Positions 26,039-33,538 of a DNA stretch of 48,952 nucleotides are shown here, piece after piece (the stretch's first letter is position 1; every line of letters starts with the position of its first letter). The DNA is taken from NCBI GenBank assembly GCA_025936175.1, contig JAICTV010000011.1:1-48952 (forward strand). Direction: 5' to 3'. This DNA is from Phycisphaerae bacterium (GTDB taxonomy: Bacteria; Planctomycetota; Phycisphaerae; Tepidisphaerales; Tepidisphaeraceae). The notes under the pieces were generated by a model, which was given only the letters and a program-made list of their open reading frames with translations, had not been told where the DNA came from and ran no database searches. The position numbers and the translations under genes are program-made.

Positions 26039-28501
26039 CTACTGCTGGAACCCGAAGGAGAAGCTGACCCATTCGGTGTCGTCCTCGCTGCTCTTGGTGA
26101 TCGGCAGGGCGAAGTCGATAGCGACGGGCGCCTGGCCGAAAATCGGCAGCACCAGGCGGAAGCCGAAGCCGACGCTCGAGCGGATTGTATGAATCTCCAA
26201 CTCCGGCTCAACCGTACCGACGTCGCTGAACACCACGCCGCGCAAATTCTCGCCGTAGAGCGGGAAGCTGACCTCGGCGGTGCCGGTGAGGGAGAACTCG
26301 CCGCCGACCGGATCATCGTCCGGCCCCGACCGGGGGCTCACGCCGCGAAAACGGAAACCTCGAATCGTCCCCAGGCCGCCCGCGTAGAAGCGCTCGAAGA
26401 ACGGCGCCGAGCCCCAGATCCATCCGCCGTTGGCGTGCAGCGCCAGGACGGTCTTGCGGTCGAGCAGGTCGTCGTAGAGGGACTTGTACATGTCCCAGCC
26501 TGCGGTGAACTTCTGGAAGGTGAATTCCCCGCCGAGTGCGCCGTAGGATTCCCACGCGGCGAAGGTGTTGCTGCCGCGGTAGGGGAAGATGCCGCGGTTG
26601 GTGGTGTCGCGGCGGATGTTGATGCCGGCGCTGGTGAGCGTGCTGTGGCCCTTGAGCGCGAGGATCTCCGCCGCGCGGACGGGAACGGTCTGACCGTTAA
26701 CGACGGTGGTCGTGTCCTCGTCTTCGATGTTGTGGATCTGCACGTCCTCGCCGCGCAGCGTCAGCCCGGTGGACCAGATGTAGTTCCAGCGCTTGCCGAA
26801 GGTGATGCGCCCGCCGGCGCGGGTTTCGTCCCAGTGCTCGCGGATGCGGTCGCGCCAGTACGCTTCGCCGGTGAAGCTGTAAGGCTGATCGAAGATCCAC
26901 GGCTCGGTGAAGCGGATCGACGCGTTGGATGCTTCGGTGCCCGGCTCGAGCGTGATGCGCAGGTTCTGACCGGCGCCGATGAAGGCGCGGTCGGAAAAGG
27001 CGTCGGTCCAGGAGTCGGGGAAGTTGGTGATGTCGAAGTTGCGCTGCTCGTAGGTGATGTTTCCGCCGAGCCCCCCGTTGGAGTTGACGCCCGCGCCCAC
27101 GCCGAAGCTCGCCGTCTTGGCTTCGACCACTTCCACCAGCACGTCACGAATCTTCGGATCTTCGCCGATCGGCGTGATGCTCACGCCGCTGAAGTACGGG
27201 CTGGTGCGCAGCCGCTCCGACGCATCGGACAGCTCGCCCGAGTTGTACTTCTGCCCCGGCTGAACGCGCATCTCGCGCAGGACGACCTTCTCCTGCGTCT
27301 TGCCGTTCCCCTTGACGATGATGCGACCGATCTGGAACGGCTTGCCTTCGGAGATCTCGTAGACCAGATCGACCTTGCCGCTCTCGCGGTGGAAGACGGT
27401 CGCGATCTCGTACGGGTACTTCGGGTTGCCGATCCGAAGGTAGTCCGGATCGTTGCTCCCGCGCTGGTAGATGAAACCGAAGGGGCTGTAATCGCGCACG
27501 ACCTGGCGGATGTCGCGCTGGAGCAACTCCTGATCGAAGAACTGACCCTCGGTGAGCTTCAAGTCCTTGCGAAGCTGCTGCTCGCTCAGGCTCTTGTTCC
27601 CGCGGAACACGAGCTTGTCGACGCGATAGCGCACGCCCTCGTCGATGATGAACTGGACCTTGATCTCCGTCTGGTCCGGCGATTCGACGATCTTGCGGCC
27701 GACCCGAACGTCAAAAAAACCCTTGCTCTCGTAGTAGTGCCGCAGCGCCCCGACGTCGGTATCGGCGGTCTCGGGATCGTAGGTGCCGGGGCGGAAGATC
27801 CAGATCCAGTACTTCGTCTGCACCTGGTCGCGCAGCCGCTCTTCGGAGAAGGAGTTGTTGCCGATGAACTCGATCCGCCTGACTTTGACGTTGGGCCCTT
27901 CGGTAATGTTGAAGATCAGCACGCCCGCCTGCGCGAGCTGGTCCTTGTCGATCTCGACGTGGGCGTACGGGTAGTTCTTGTCGCGATAGAGCGCCTCGAT
28001 CGCCTGCTTGGCGATCGAGATGCGGAAGTTGTCGATCGCCTCGCCTTCGTGGACGTCGATGGTCTGCTGAAGCTGCGGCGTGTCGATCCGCGAGTTGCCG
28101 ACGTAGCGGATCTCCCTGATCTGCTTCTGTTCGGTGACGACGAAGGTGACGACCACGCCGCTGGTCGTCGGCTCCGCCTTGGCCTCGACGTTGGCGAACT
28201 TCTTCATCGAGTAGATGCGCTGGTAGTCCTCTTCAACGGTGTCCGGATCAAACAGGTCGCCCTTGCGCGTGCGCACGACGTTGAGGATGACGGCGGTGGA
28301 GACCTGCGTGTTGCCCATCACGCGGACGTCTTCGACGACCTTGCCGCGCAGCGACGCGTACGCGAGCGTGCGCGAGGTGTGAACCGGGAAGGGATGAGTA
28401 GTTGGGGGCGCGTCCTGCGCCAAAGCGGGGGCCGCTTGCGCAATGGCGGTGAGCAGGGTGGTTACGACGATGAAAAACCTGATCCGCCGCCCGATGCTCA
28501 C
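26039..28501 (-). CDS. bamA: Outer membrane protein assembly factor BamA
   Basis: 820 residues. After a signal peptide (to PALAQ), five POTRA-like repeats occupy about 50-430 (VEDVRVMGNTQVSTAVIL; IREIRYVGNSRIDTPQL; VRRIEFIGNNSFSEERL; VDKLVFRGNKSLSEQQL; IGRIIVKGNGKTQEKVV). The 16-strand Omp85 β-barrel follows, with the lid-loop motif GTIRGFRFRG (VRGY/F-type). It inserts β-barrel proteins into the outer membrane. The start codon is GTG. The last residues are FGFQQ, so the final aromatic usual in β-signals is not the very end. skp and lpxD follow. Confidence 0.96.
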   Translation of the reverse strand: MSIGRRIRFFIVVTTLLTAIAQAAPALAQDAPPTTHPFPVHTSRTLAYASLRGKVVEDVRVMGNTQVSTAVILNVVRTRKGDLFDPDTVEEDYQRIYSMKKFANVEAKAEPTTSGVVVTFVVTEQKQIREIRYVGNSRIDTPQLQQTIDVHEGEAIDNFRISIAKQAIEALYRDKNYPYAHVEIDKDQLAQAGVLIFNITEGPNVKVRRIEFIGNNSFSEERLRDQVQTKYWIWIFRPGTYDPETADTDVGALRHYYESKGFFDVRVGRKIVESPDQTEIKVQFIIDEGVRYRVDKLVFRGNKSLSEQQLRKDLKLTEGQFFDQELLQRDIRQVVRDYSPFGFIYQRGSNDPDYLRIGNPKYPYEIATVFHRESGKVDLVYEISEGKPFQIGRIIVKGNGKTQEKVVLREMRVQPGQKYNSGELSDASERLRTSPYFSGVSITPIGEDPKIRDVLVEVVEAKTASFGVGAGVNSNGGLGGNITYEQRNFDITNFPDSWTDAFSDRAFIGAGQNLRITLEPGTEASNASIRFTEPWIFDQPYSFTGEAYWRDRIREHWDETRAGGRITFGKRWNYIWSTGLTLRGEDVQIHNIEDEDTTTVVNGQTVPVRAAEILALKGHSTLTSAGINIRRDTTNRGIFPYRGSNTFAAWESYGALGGEFTFQKFTAGWDMYKSLYDDLLDRKTVLALHANGGWIWGSAPFFERFYAGGLGTIRGFRFRGVSPRSGPDDDPVGGEFSLTGTAEVSFPLYGENLRGVVFSDVGTVEPELEIHTIRSSVGFGFRLVLPIFGQAPVAIDFALPITKSSEDDTEWVSFSFGFQQ

Positions 28502-28595
28502 GCTGGTGCCCGATCCTTCCGGGAGAAGTCCGCTGGAGTGGGCGAAAGTGTAGCGGTGACGGGAGTTATGTCAAAAACGCCTCGGCGCTTTCGTA

Positions 28596-28616
28596 GCATG
28601 GCCGTCTCGGCCATGC
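28596..28616. repeat. Palindrome GCATGGCCG...CGGCCATGC (and related 28648-28672)
   Basis: A perfect 9-bp hairpin with 3-base loop lies between cdsA and bamA. A related copy (CATGGGCGAGACGCGCATGC) follows about 30 bases on. This looks like a further intergenic repeat family; it may act as a processing or stabilising hairpin between the two genes. Confidence 0.6.
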
Positions 28617-28680
28617 CTTCCCGATCATTAGTCAACTCACGAACAGGCATGGGCGAGACGCGCATGCGACAGAGAGCAGT

Positions 28681-29598
28681 TCAGCAGAGGCTGAACAGCA
28701 GGTACGCGAACGGCGCGGCGAGCAGCGGGCTGTCGATGATGTCGAGGATCCCGCCGAACCCCGGGACCAGCGCGCCCGAATCCTTCACTTCCGCGTCGCG
28801 CTTCATCAGGCTCTCGAGCAAATCGCCGAGCTGACCGATCCCGCCGATCACCACGCCGAAAATGAATCCCTTCCACCACGGCACGTGCGGAAGCCACCTG
28901 CCGTTCCCTGAGCAAATCGCGCCGACAACGCCGGCGGTGAGCAGGCCGATCGCCAGTCCTTCCCACGTCTTGCCGGGACTGAGCCACGGGATGAGCTTGT
29001 GCTTCCCCAGCGCGCGCCCGCCGAAGTAGGCGCCGATGTCGGTGAACTTCACCATCAGCAGCATCGAGAGGATCGTCCAGGTCGTGCCATGAAAATCGTG
29101 CGGGCCCTGCGAGTGCTTCACGCGGATGGCCATGATGAACCATCCCAGCCCGCCGAGGTAAAGCATCGCCAGCACCGTGCCGGCCATCTTGACGATCGCT
29201 TCCTGCGTCTGCTTCGCCCACGCGCGGCGCAGAGCGGCGGTGAGCATGATGAAGACGATGATGAACGCGAGCGTGGAGGCGGCGATTTTCTGGAACGGCG
29301 GGAACTGCGTGAGGAACGCGTGCAGGATGAGCAGCGCTGAGCCGGTCGCGGTGATGCCGCGGTAGGGTCGGATGCGTTCGGCGGTGAAAAGGACGGCGAT
29401 TTCCTGTGTCGCGATCGGATTGACGATGAACAGCGCGAGCATCAGCCCCAGCCCGCCCACGCCGCCGCGGCCGCCGAACGTAGTCTCCATCCAGTGCCGC
29501 GTCCATTGCTGTGCCGCGTCATCCAGCCACAGCAAGAGAAACAGCCCCGCGAGCATCAGCGGGCCGAAGGTCAGGCGATTGCGGAGGGCTTTTTCCAT
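28681..29598 (-). CDS. cdsA: Phosphatidate cytidylyltransferase
   Basis: 305 residues with about eight transmembrane helices. The family signature is intact near the C-terminus: GQLGDLLESLMKRDAEVKDS followed by PGFGGILDIIDS, preceded by SPGKTWEGLA. It makes CDP-diacylglycerol from phosphatidic acid and CTP, the precursor of most phospholipids. It lies between uppS and bamA, as in many Gram-negative genomes where dxr and rseP also sit here; both are absent from this stretch. Confidence 0.94.
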   Translation of the reverse strand: MEKALRNRLTFGPLMLAGLFLLLWLDDAAQQWTRHWMETTFGGRGGVGGLGLMLALFIVNPIATQEIAVLFTAERIRPYRGITATGSALLILHAFLTQFPPFQKIAASTLAFIIVFIMLTAALRRAWAKQTQEAIVKMAGTVLAMLYLGGLGWFIMAIRVKHSQGPHDFHGTTWTILSMLLMVKFTDIGAYFGGRALGKHKLIPWLSPGKTWEGLAIGLLTAGVVGAICSGNGRWLPHVPWWKGFIFGVVIGGIGQLGDLLESLMKRDAEVKDSGALVPGFGGILDIIDSPLLAAPFAYLLFSLC

Positions 29599-29603
29599 GA
29601 CGT

Positions 29604-29685
29604 GTTAGTTGTTAGTCGTTAGTTGTTCGTTGTTCAATGCGCGTGCTCGCGCGGACGTTGCAACAACTAACGACTAACCACTAAC
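29604..29685. repeat. TTAGTTG-type inverted repeat between uppS and cdsA
   Basis: A 24-base arm at 29604-29627 (GTTAGTTGTTAG...) pairs with 29662-29685 (one mismatch), and the short unit AACTAAC continues in tandem to 29703. Base composition is very unlike the GC-rich surroundings. It lies directly after the uppS stop. Confidence 0.85.
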
Positions 29686-29705
29686 AACTAACAACTAACA
29701 ACGAA

Positions 29706-30467
29706 TTACCGAAGCGTGTTCGTGTGATCCAGCGCGCCGAAGCGGCGGTTGCGCGATGAGAACTCCCGGATCGCCTTGTGCAGGTCCTCCACGCCGAAGT
29801 CCGGCCACAGCACATCACTCACCACCAGTTCCGCGTAGCTGATCTGCCAGAGGAGATAGTTGCTGACGCGCATCTCGCCGGCGGTGCGGATGAGCAGATC
29901 CGGGTCGGGCCAGCCGGCGGTGTAAAGGTGATCGGAGATGGTCTGCTCATCGATCTCCTCGGCGCGCAGCTCGCGGTCCTGAACTTTTCGTGCGACCTCG
30001 CGCACGGCGTCGGCGATCTCCGCCCGACTGCCGTAATTCAGCGCGAGCACCAGCGTCAGCCCGTCGTTGTCCTTCGTCTCCTCCAGCGTGCGCTGCATCT
30101 CGTCGAGCACGGGCTCGGGGAGGTGATCGAGCCGGCCGATCTGGCGGAAGCGGATGTTGTTCTCCATCATCGTCGCGCGCTCCTTGCGGAGGTACTCGAT
30201 GTACATCTCCATCAGAAACGACACTTCGTCGATCGGCCGCTTCCAGTTTTCCAGGCTGAAGGAATAAAGCGTTAGGAAGTCCGGCCCGCCATGCTCTTTG
30301 CGCAGCCGCGCGCACTCGGTGACGACGTCGCGCACCGTCCGCGCGCCTTCCTGGTGCCCCTTGACGCGCTGCAGCCCGCGGCGGACCGCCCAGCGGCCGT
30401 TGCCGTCCATGATGATGGCGATGTGCCGGGGGAATTTTTCTGCGGGGATGTCCGCCAGCGCGTCCAT
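29706..30467 (-). CDS. uppS: Undecaprenyl diphosphate synthase
   Basis: 253 residues. Cis-prenyltransferase signatures are complete: HIAIIMDGNGRWA (catalytic Asp21, Asn23), TLYSFSLENWKRP, and DLLIRTAGEMRVSNYLLWQ near the C-terminus. It builds the C55 lipid carrier for peptidoglycan and polysaccharides from farnesyl diphosphate and IPP. It opens the envelope gene run uppS-cdsA-bamA-skp-lpxD. A -10 box sits only 6 bases before the ATG, so the mRNA may be leaderless. Confidence 0.96.
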   Translation of the reverse strand: MDALADIPAEKFPRHIAIIMDGNGRWAVRRGLQRVKGHQEGARTVRDVVTECARLRKEHGGPDFLTLYSFSLENWKRPIDEVSFLMEMYIEYLRKERATMMENNIRFRQIGRLDHLPEPVLDEMQRTLEETKDNDGLTLVLALNYGSRAEIADAVREVARKVQDRELRAEEIDEQTISDHLYTAGWPDPDLLIRTAGEMRVSNYLLWQISYAELVVSDVLWPDFGVEDLHKAIREFSSRNRRFGALDHTNTLR

Positions 30468-30473
30468 GCCTGT

Positions 30474-30479
30474 ACTTTA
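30474..30479 (-). promoter_or_regulatory. -10 box placed for leaderless uppS mRNA
   Basis: On the minus strand TAAAGT ends 6 bases before the uppS ATG; a transcript beginning about 7 bases after it would start at the ATG. Confidence 0.5.
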
Positions 30480-30554
30480 CACGATAAAGTGAGTCGAAGC
30501 CAGTCGAATCTGCGGAGGATATGCGGGCGGAGCGGAGGAGGCAAAACACCGGCC

Positions 30555-31292
30555 TCAGCGCGCGGGGGCACTATCCGCTTGCGCGTCGGGAATCCGCGAC
30601 ATCCGGATCGTTCCGAACTCCCGGTACGTCGTCGCGCCGGGTTCTTCCACCAACCGTCCATCCAGCACCCCGCTCTCGCGGGCGTTCTGATAGCGAATGG
30701 TGAAGTGATGGTCGTCGTTCGGATCGATTTGTCCGGCGAACAGCCGCAGCGGCTTCGTGAGCGTCCCATCGTCAATGAAGATCACGAACGGCCCGTACGG
30801 CAGCGGGTGCCGCGACAGCGTCCCGGGCCGGAGCATCGTCGCGATCAACTGCCGCTGGTTCGTCGAGTCGTCCCACTGCACGGCGACGAGCACGCGCATG
30901 CCCGACGCCGTCGTCATCTCATGCTGAAAGAGCAGCGGCTCCCGCGTGTTAGGCGAGCTGTAGCGACGATTGCTCCAGAGCAGTTCCCATCGACCGGGCG
31001 GATCGACCGGCGCATCGACGATCCGCCGATCCATCGGCGCGTCGAACACCAGATGATCCGCCGGCGCCGTCTCGGCGGCGGTTTCGTAGTAGCGGCGTCG
31101 GTCTTCCCACAGCCGGCGCTTCGCCTCGAACCTGAGGATGAGCGTGCGGCGGTTGGAGAAGACGTAACCGGCGGCGAAGAGCAGGACAGCCAGGATGATC
31201 AGCAGCGCCGTCCGATGCCGCCGCCAGAACGACAGCGTCGGCCGGCCGTAGTCGAGCTGCTGCACATTCGGATTGCCCGCGGTCCGGGTCAT
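30555..31292 (-). CDS. Uncharacterised membrane-anchored protein after cimA
   Basis: 245 residues. A single transmembrane helix near 29-46 (ALLIILAVLLFAAGYVF) follows a short cytosolic N-terminus; the remaining 200 residues are soluble and extracytoplasmic if the helix is a signal anchor. No motif recognised; segments such as PYGPFVIFIDDGTL and HHFTIRYQNARESGVLDGRL suggest a β-rich fold. The ATG overlaps the cimA stop (ATGA), so it would be made under the same attenuator control as cimA. Confidence 0.7.
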   Translation of the reverse strand: MTRTAGNPNVQQLDYGRPTLSFWRRHRTALLIILAVLLFAAGYVFSNRRTLILRFEAKRRLWEDRRRYYETAAETAPADHLVFDAPMDRRIVDAPVDPPGRWELLWSNRRYSSPNTREPLLFQHEMTTASGMRVLVAVQWDDSTNQRQLIATMLRPGTLSRHPLPYGPFVIFIDDGTLTKPLRLFAGQIDPNDDHHFTIRYQNARESGVLDGRLVEEPGATTYREFGTIRMSRIPDAQADSAPAR

Positions 31293-32899
31293 TTGGGCGC
31301 TTCGGTTTCTTCGACCTGAATCAGGTGATATTCGTACGCGTCCACCAGCGCCTGCCAGGAGGCGGCGATGATATTGGTGTTTACGCCGATCGTCCCGAAT
31401 ATTTCGCGCTTTCCTTCGCCGCAATCGCGCTTGCACTCGATCACGACGCGCACGCTCGCCGCCGTTTCATCCTTGGAATTGATCACGCGCACCTTGTAGT
31501 CCGTCAGGTGAACCTGCTGGATCGCCGGGTAATGGGCTTTGAGCGCCTTGCGCAGCGCGCCGTCGAGCGCGTTGACGGGCCCGTCGCCTTCGGCGACGCG
31601 ATGCTCCATCTGCCCGTTCACATGAATCTTCACCGTCGCCTCGGCGACCGGCGCGTTGCCTCCCTGCATCAGCGTGATCACGCGGTAGTGATCGAGGTCG
31701 AGGAATTTCCTGTACCGCCCGATCTCTTTTCGGACGAGCAGCTCAAAGCTCGCCTCGGCGGCTTCGAACTGATAGCCCTCGTTCTCCATCGTCTTCACGC
31801 GCTCGAGCACGTTCTTGAGCGTCGCCTTGTCGTTCTCGAGATCGAATTTCTTGCCCGCCTTGGTGGCGATGTTCGACACGCCCGAGAGCTCCGAGATCAG
31901 GATTCGCCGCGTGTTCCCGACGGCGGCGGGATCGACGTGCTCGTAGGTGCTGACGTCCTTCTGCACCGCCTGCACGTGCATCCCGCCCTTGTGCGCGAAG
32001 GCGCTCGTTCCCACGTAAGGCTGGCCCGAGATCAGGTTCATGTTCGCCGTCTCGTAGACGTAGCGGCTGACTTCCGTCAGGTGCTGCAGCGTGTCGCCGC
32101 CCGCGCGGGAAAGGCAGTCGAGGTTGTACTTGAGGCGCAGGTTGGCGATCAGCGGGATCAGATCCATGTTCCCGCAGCGCTCGCCGACGCCGTTGATCGT
32201 GCCCTGCGCGTGATCCGCACCGGCGCGGATCCCGGCGAGCGCGTTGGCCACGGCGACGGATGCGTCGTTGTGCGTGTGTACGCCGACCATCACGCTCGTC
32301 TGCTTCTTCACCGCGGCGACGGCTTCGGCGACGAACTCCGGCATAGAGCCGCCGTTGGTGTCGCACAGGCACAGCACCGCCGCCCCGGCTTCCTGCGCCG
32401 CCAGCAGCGTCTGCATCGCGTACTGCGGGTTGCTGCGATAGGTGTCGAAGAAGTGCTCGGCGTCGTAGACGACCTTGCGACCGGCCGAGCGCATCAGCTT
32501 CACCGAGTCGCCGATCATCGCCAGGTTTTCTTCCGGCGTGACGTTCATGACCGCGCGCACCTGGTAGTCGCTGGTCTTGCCGACGAACGTGACGACCAAG
32601 GTGTCCGCGGCGAGCAGGGCCTTCATGTTCGGGTCGTCTTCCGCTTTCATTCCGCGCCGCCGCGTCATGCCGAAAGCGCTGACCTTCGCGTGCCTGAGCT
32701 TCAGCGGCTTGATCTCCTGGAAGAACGCGCGGTCCTTCTCGTTCGATCCCGGGAATCCGCCCTCGATGTAGTCCACGCCCAGCTCGTCGAGCTTCTGCGC
32801 GATCAGCAGCTTGTCCTGCAGTGAGAGGTTGAACCCTTCGCCCTGCGTGCCGTCGCGGAGGGTGGTGTCGTAGATCTCGATGCGGCGTGTTTCGCTCAT
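31289..32899 (-). CDS. cimA: (R)-citramalate synthase
   Basis: 536 residues. The N-terminal barrel opens with IEIYDTTLRDGTQGEG and has YIEGGFPGSN, as in CimA rather than LeuA, and the metal-binding HxH in GVHTHNDA. A C-terminal LeuA-type allosteric domain (about 395-520; TVKIHVNGQMEHRV) would bind the end product. The enzyme condenses pyruvate with acetyl-CoA to citramalate, the first step of the threonine-independent isoleucine route. Just upstream are a promoter, a 19-codon leader ORF and an attenuator with adjacent Ile codons, matching that role. Confidence 0.92.
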   Translation of the reverse strand: MSETRRIEIYDTTLRDGTQGEGFNLSLQDKLLIAQKLDELGVDYIEGGFPGSNEKDRAFFQEIKPLKLRHAKVSAFGMTRRRGMKAEDDPNMKALLAADTLVVTFVGKTSDYQVRAVMNVTPEENLAMIGDSVKLMRSAGRKVVYDAEHFFDTYRSNPQYAMQTLLAAQEAGAAVLCLCDTNGGSMPEFVAEAVAAVKKQTSVMVGVHTHNDASVAVANALAGIRAGADHAQGTINGVGERCGNMDLIPLIANLRLKYNLDCLSRAGGDTLQHLTEVSRYVYETANMNLISGQPYVGTSAFAHKGGMHVQAVQKDVSTYEHVDPAAVGNTRRILISELSGVSNIATKAGKKFDLENDKATLKNVLERVKTMENEGYQFEAAEASFELLVRKEIGRYRKFLDLDHYRVITLMQGGNAPVAEATVKIHVNGQMEHRVAEGDGPVNALDGALRKALKAHYPAIQQVHLTDYKVRVINSKDETAASVRVVIECKRDCGEGKREIFGTIGVNTNIIAASWQALVDAYEYHLIQVEETEAPK

Positions 32900-32940
32900 G
32901 TCGGTCTCGTCAGTCTCGGTTCACTCAAGAGATACAAACG

Positions 32941-32965
32941 AAAAAACCCTGCCGTTCGGGCAGGG
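32941..32965 (-). terminator. Intrinsic terminator of the cimA attenuator
   Basis: CCCTGCC (32965-32959) pairs with GGCAGGG (32953-32947), a 7-bp stem with a 5-base loop, followed by six T residues. It ends 41 bases before the cimA ATG. Confidence 0.85.
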
Positions 32966-33041
32966 CTTCTCAATTACTTCTGTACGAACGATCGGCCCTA
33001 CCCGCGTTGTCGTGGGGGAATAATGCTGACCCGGGCGATCG
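32941..33041 (-). promoter_or_regulatory. Isoleucine transcription attenuator of cimA (segments 1-4)
   Basis: Reading the minus strand, segment 1 is CGATCGCCC (33041-33033) and segment 2 is GGGTAGGGCCGATCG (33003-32989). Segment 3 is GCCCTGCCC (32966-32958) and segment 4 is GGCAGGG (32953-32947), followed by TTTTTT (32946-32941). Segment 1 pairs with GGGCCGATCG of segment 2 (one bulge), GGGTAGGGC pairs with all nine bases of segment 3 (one G-U), and segments 3 and 4 form the terminator. The three helices are mutually exclusive. The leader stop codon TAG lies inside segment 2. Confidence 0.85.
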
Positions 33042-33057
33042 CACTTGTTTGCTGCAT
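32998..33057 (-). CDS. cimA leader peptide
   Basis: 19 residues, MQQTSAIARVSIIPPRQRG, then TAG. Two adjacent Ile codons (ATT ATT at 33024-33019) stand midway; Ile7 and Val10 add to branched-chain sensitivity. A ribosome stalled there would cover segment 1 and leave segment 2 free to form the antiterminator; one finishing at the stop codon would cover segment 2 and allow termination. The ATG is about 3 bases from the predicted transcription start, so translation is probably leaderless. Confidence 0.8.
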   Translation of the reverse strand: MQQTSAIARVSIIPPRQRG

Positions 33058-33066
33058 TGGCGGCAA

Positions 33067-33095
33067 ATCCTATGAAAGCGGCGCCGTTCCGTCAA
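33067..33095 (-). promoter_or_regulatory. Sigma-70-type promoter of the cimA leader
   Basis: On the minus strand TTGACG (33095-33090), a 17-base spacer and TAGGAT (33072-33067). The start point would fall near 33060, beside the leader ATG at 33057. The promoter begins 8 bases past the cupredoxin gene stop. Confidence 0.75.
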
Positions 33096-33102
33096 ATCCG
33101 CG

Positions 33103-33438
33103 CTAATCCGTGACGATGACGACGCCTTTTTCGCGCGGGTGATACTTGCAGTGATAGCTGAATTTCCCCTTCTTCTTGAACGTGAACTTGAACTTCTCCC
33201 CGTTGCCCAGGTTGTCTGATTCGAAGGACCCGTCGTCCGCGACAACGGTGTGATCCTTGTCGTCGTCGTTGAGCCATGTGATCGCCTGCCCGGCTTTAAT
33301 CGTGATGGTCGGCGGGGTGTACTTCAAATCCTTGATGTGGACCGTCGTCTTCTCTTCCTCCTTCTTTTTGTCCGCCGCGCAGACGAACGGAGCCCCGACG
33401 GCGAAGAGCAGGGCGATGATGACGACGACACGGCACAT
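33103..33438 (-). CDS. Small exported cupredoxin (amicyanin/plastocyanin-like)
   Basis: 111 residues. A signal peptide (to VCAA) precedes a Lys/Glu-rich linker and one cupredoxin domain. Copper ligands are readable as His63 (KDHTV), Cys97 and His100 in SYHCKYHP. In amicyanin-type proteins the axial Met lies six residues after the Cys (C-x2-H-x2-M); here that position is Glu103 (HPREKG). The axial ligand is therefore missing or replaced. It should be a periplasmic electron carrier or copper protein. It is divergent from the HD gene at 33539. Confidence 0.85.
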   Translation of the reverse strand: MCRVVVIIALLFAVGAPFVCAADKKKEEEKTTVHIKDLKYTPPTITIKAGQAITWLNDDDKDHTVVADDGSFESDNLGNGEKFKFTFKKKGKFSYHCKYHPREKGVVIVTD

Positions 33439-33523
33439 GCTTCACCCGGTACAGTAGACACGCCGCCCCCATCGCGGCTAGCCGACACGCTGTGTCCTTT
33501 GCCGCGCCGCGCGCGGCTCGTAC

Positions 33524-33529
33524 TATACA
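33524..33529 (+). promoter_or_regulatory. -10 box close to the HD-hydrolase start
   Basis: TATACA (within TACTATACAT, 33521-33530) ends 9 bases before the ATG. The same TACTATACAT string, read from the other strand, precedes the SDR gene at 36300. Confidence 0.5.
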
Positions 33530-33538
33530 TCGGTCAGC

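Noticed and set aside
25919..28834. 971-codon open frame on the plus strand opposite bamA and skp
   Set aside because: It is a mirror of the high GC third positions of bamA and skp: rich in Asp, Arg, Val and Leu with no domain. bamA and skp are unmistakable on the other strand.
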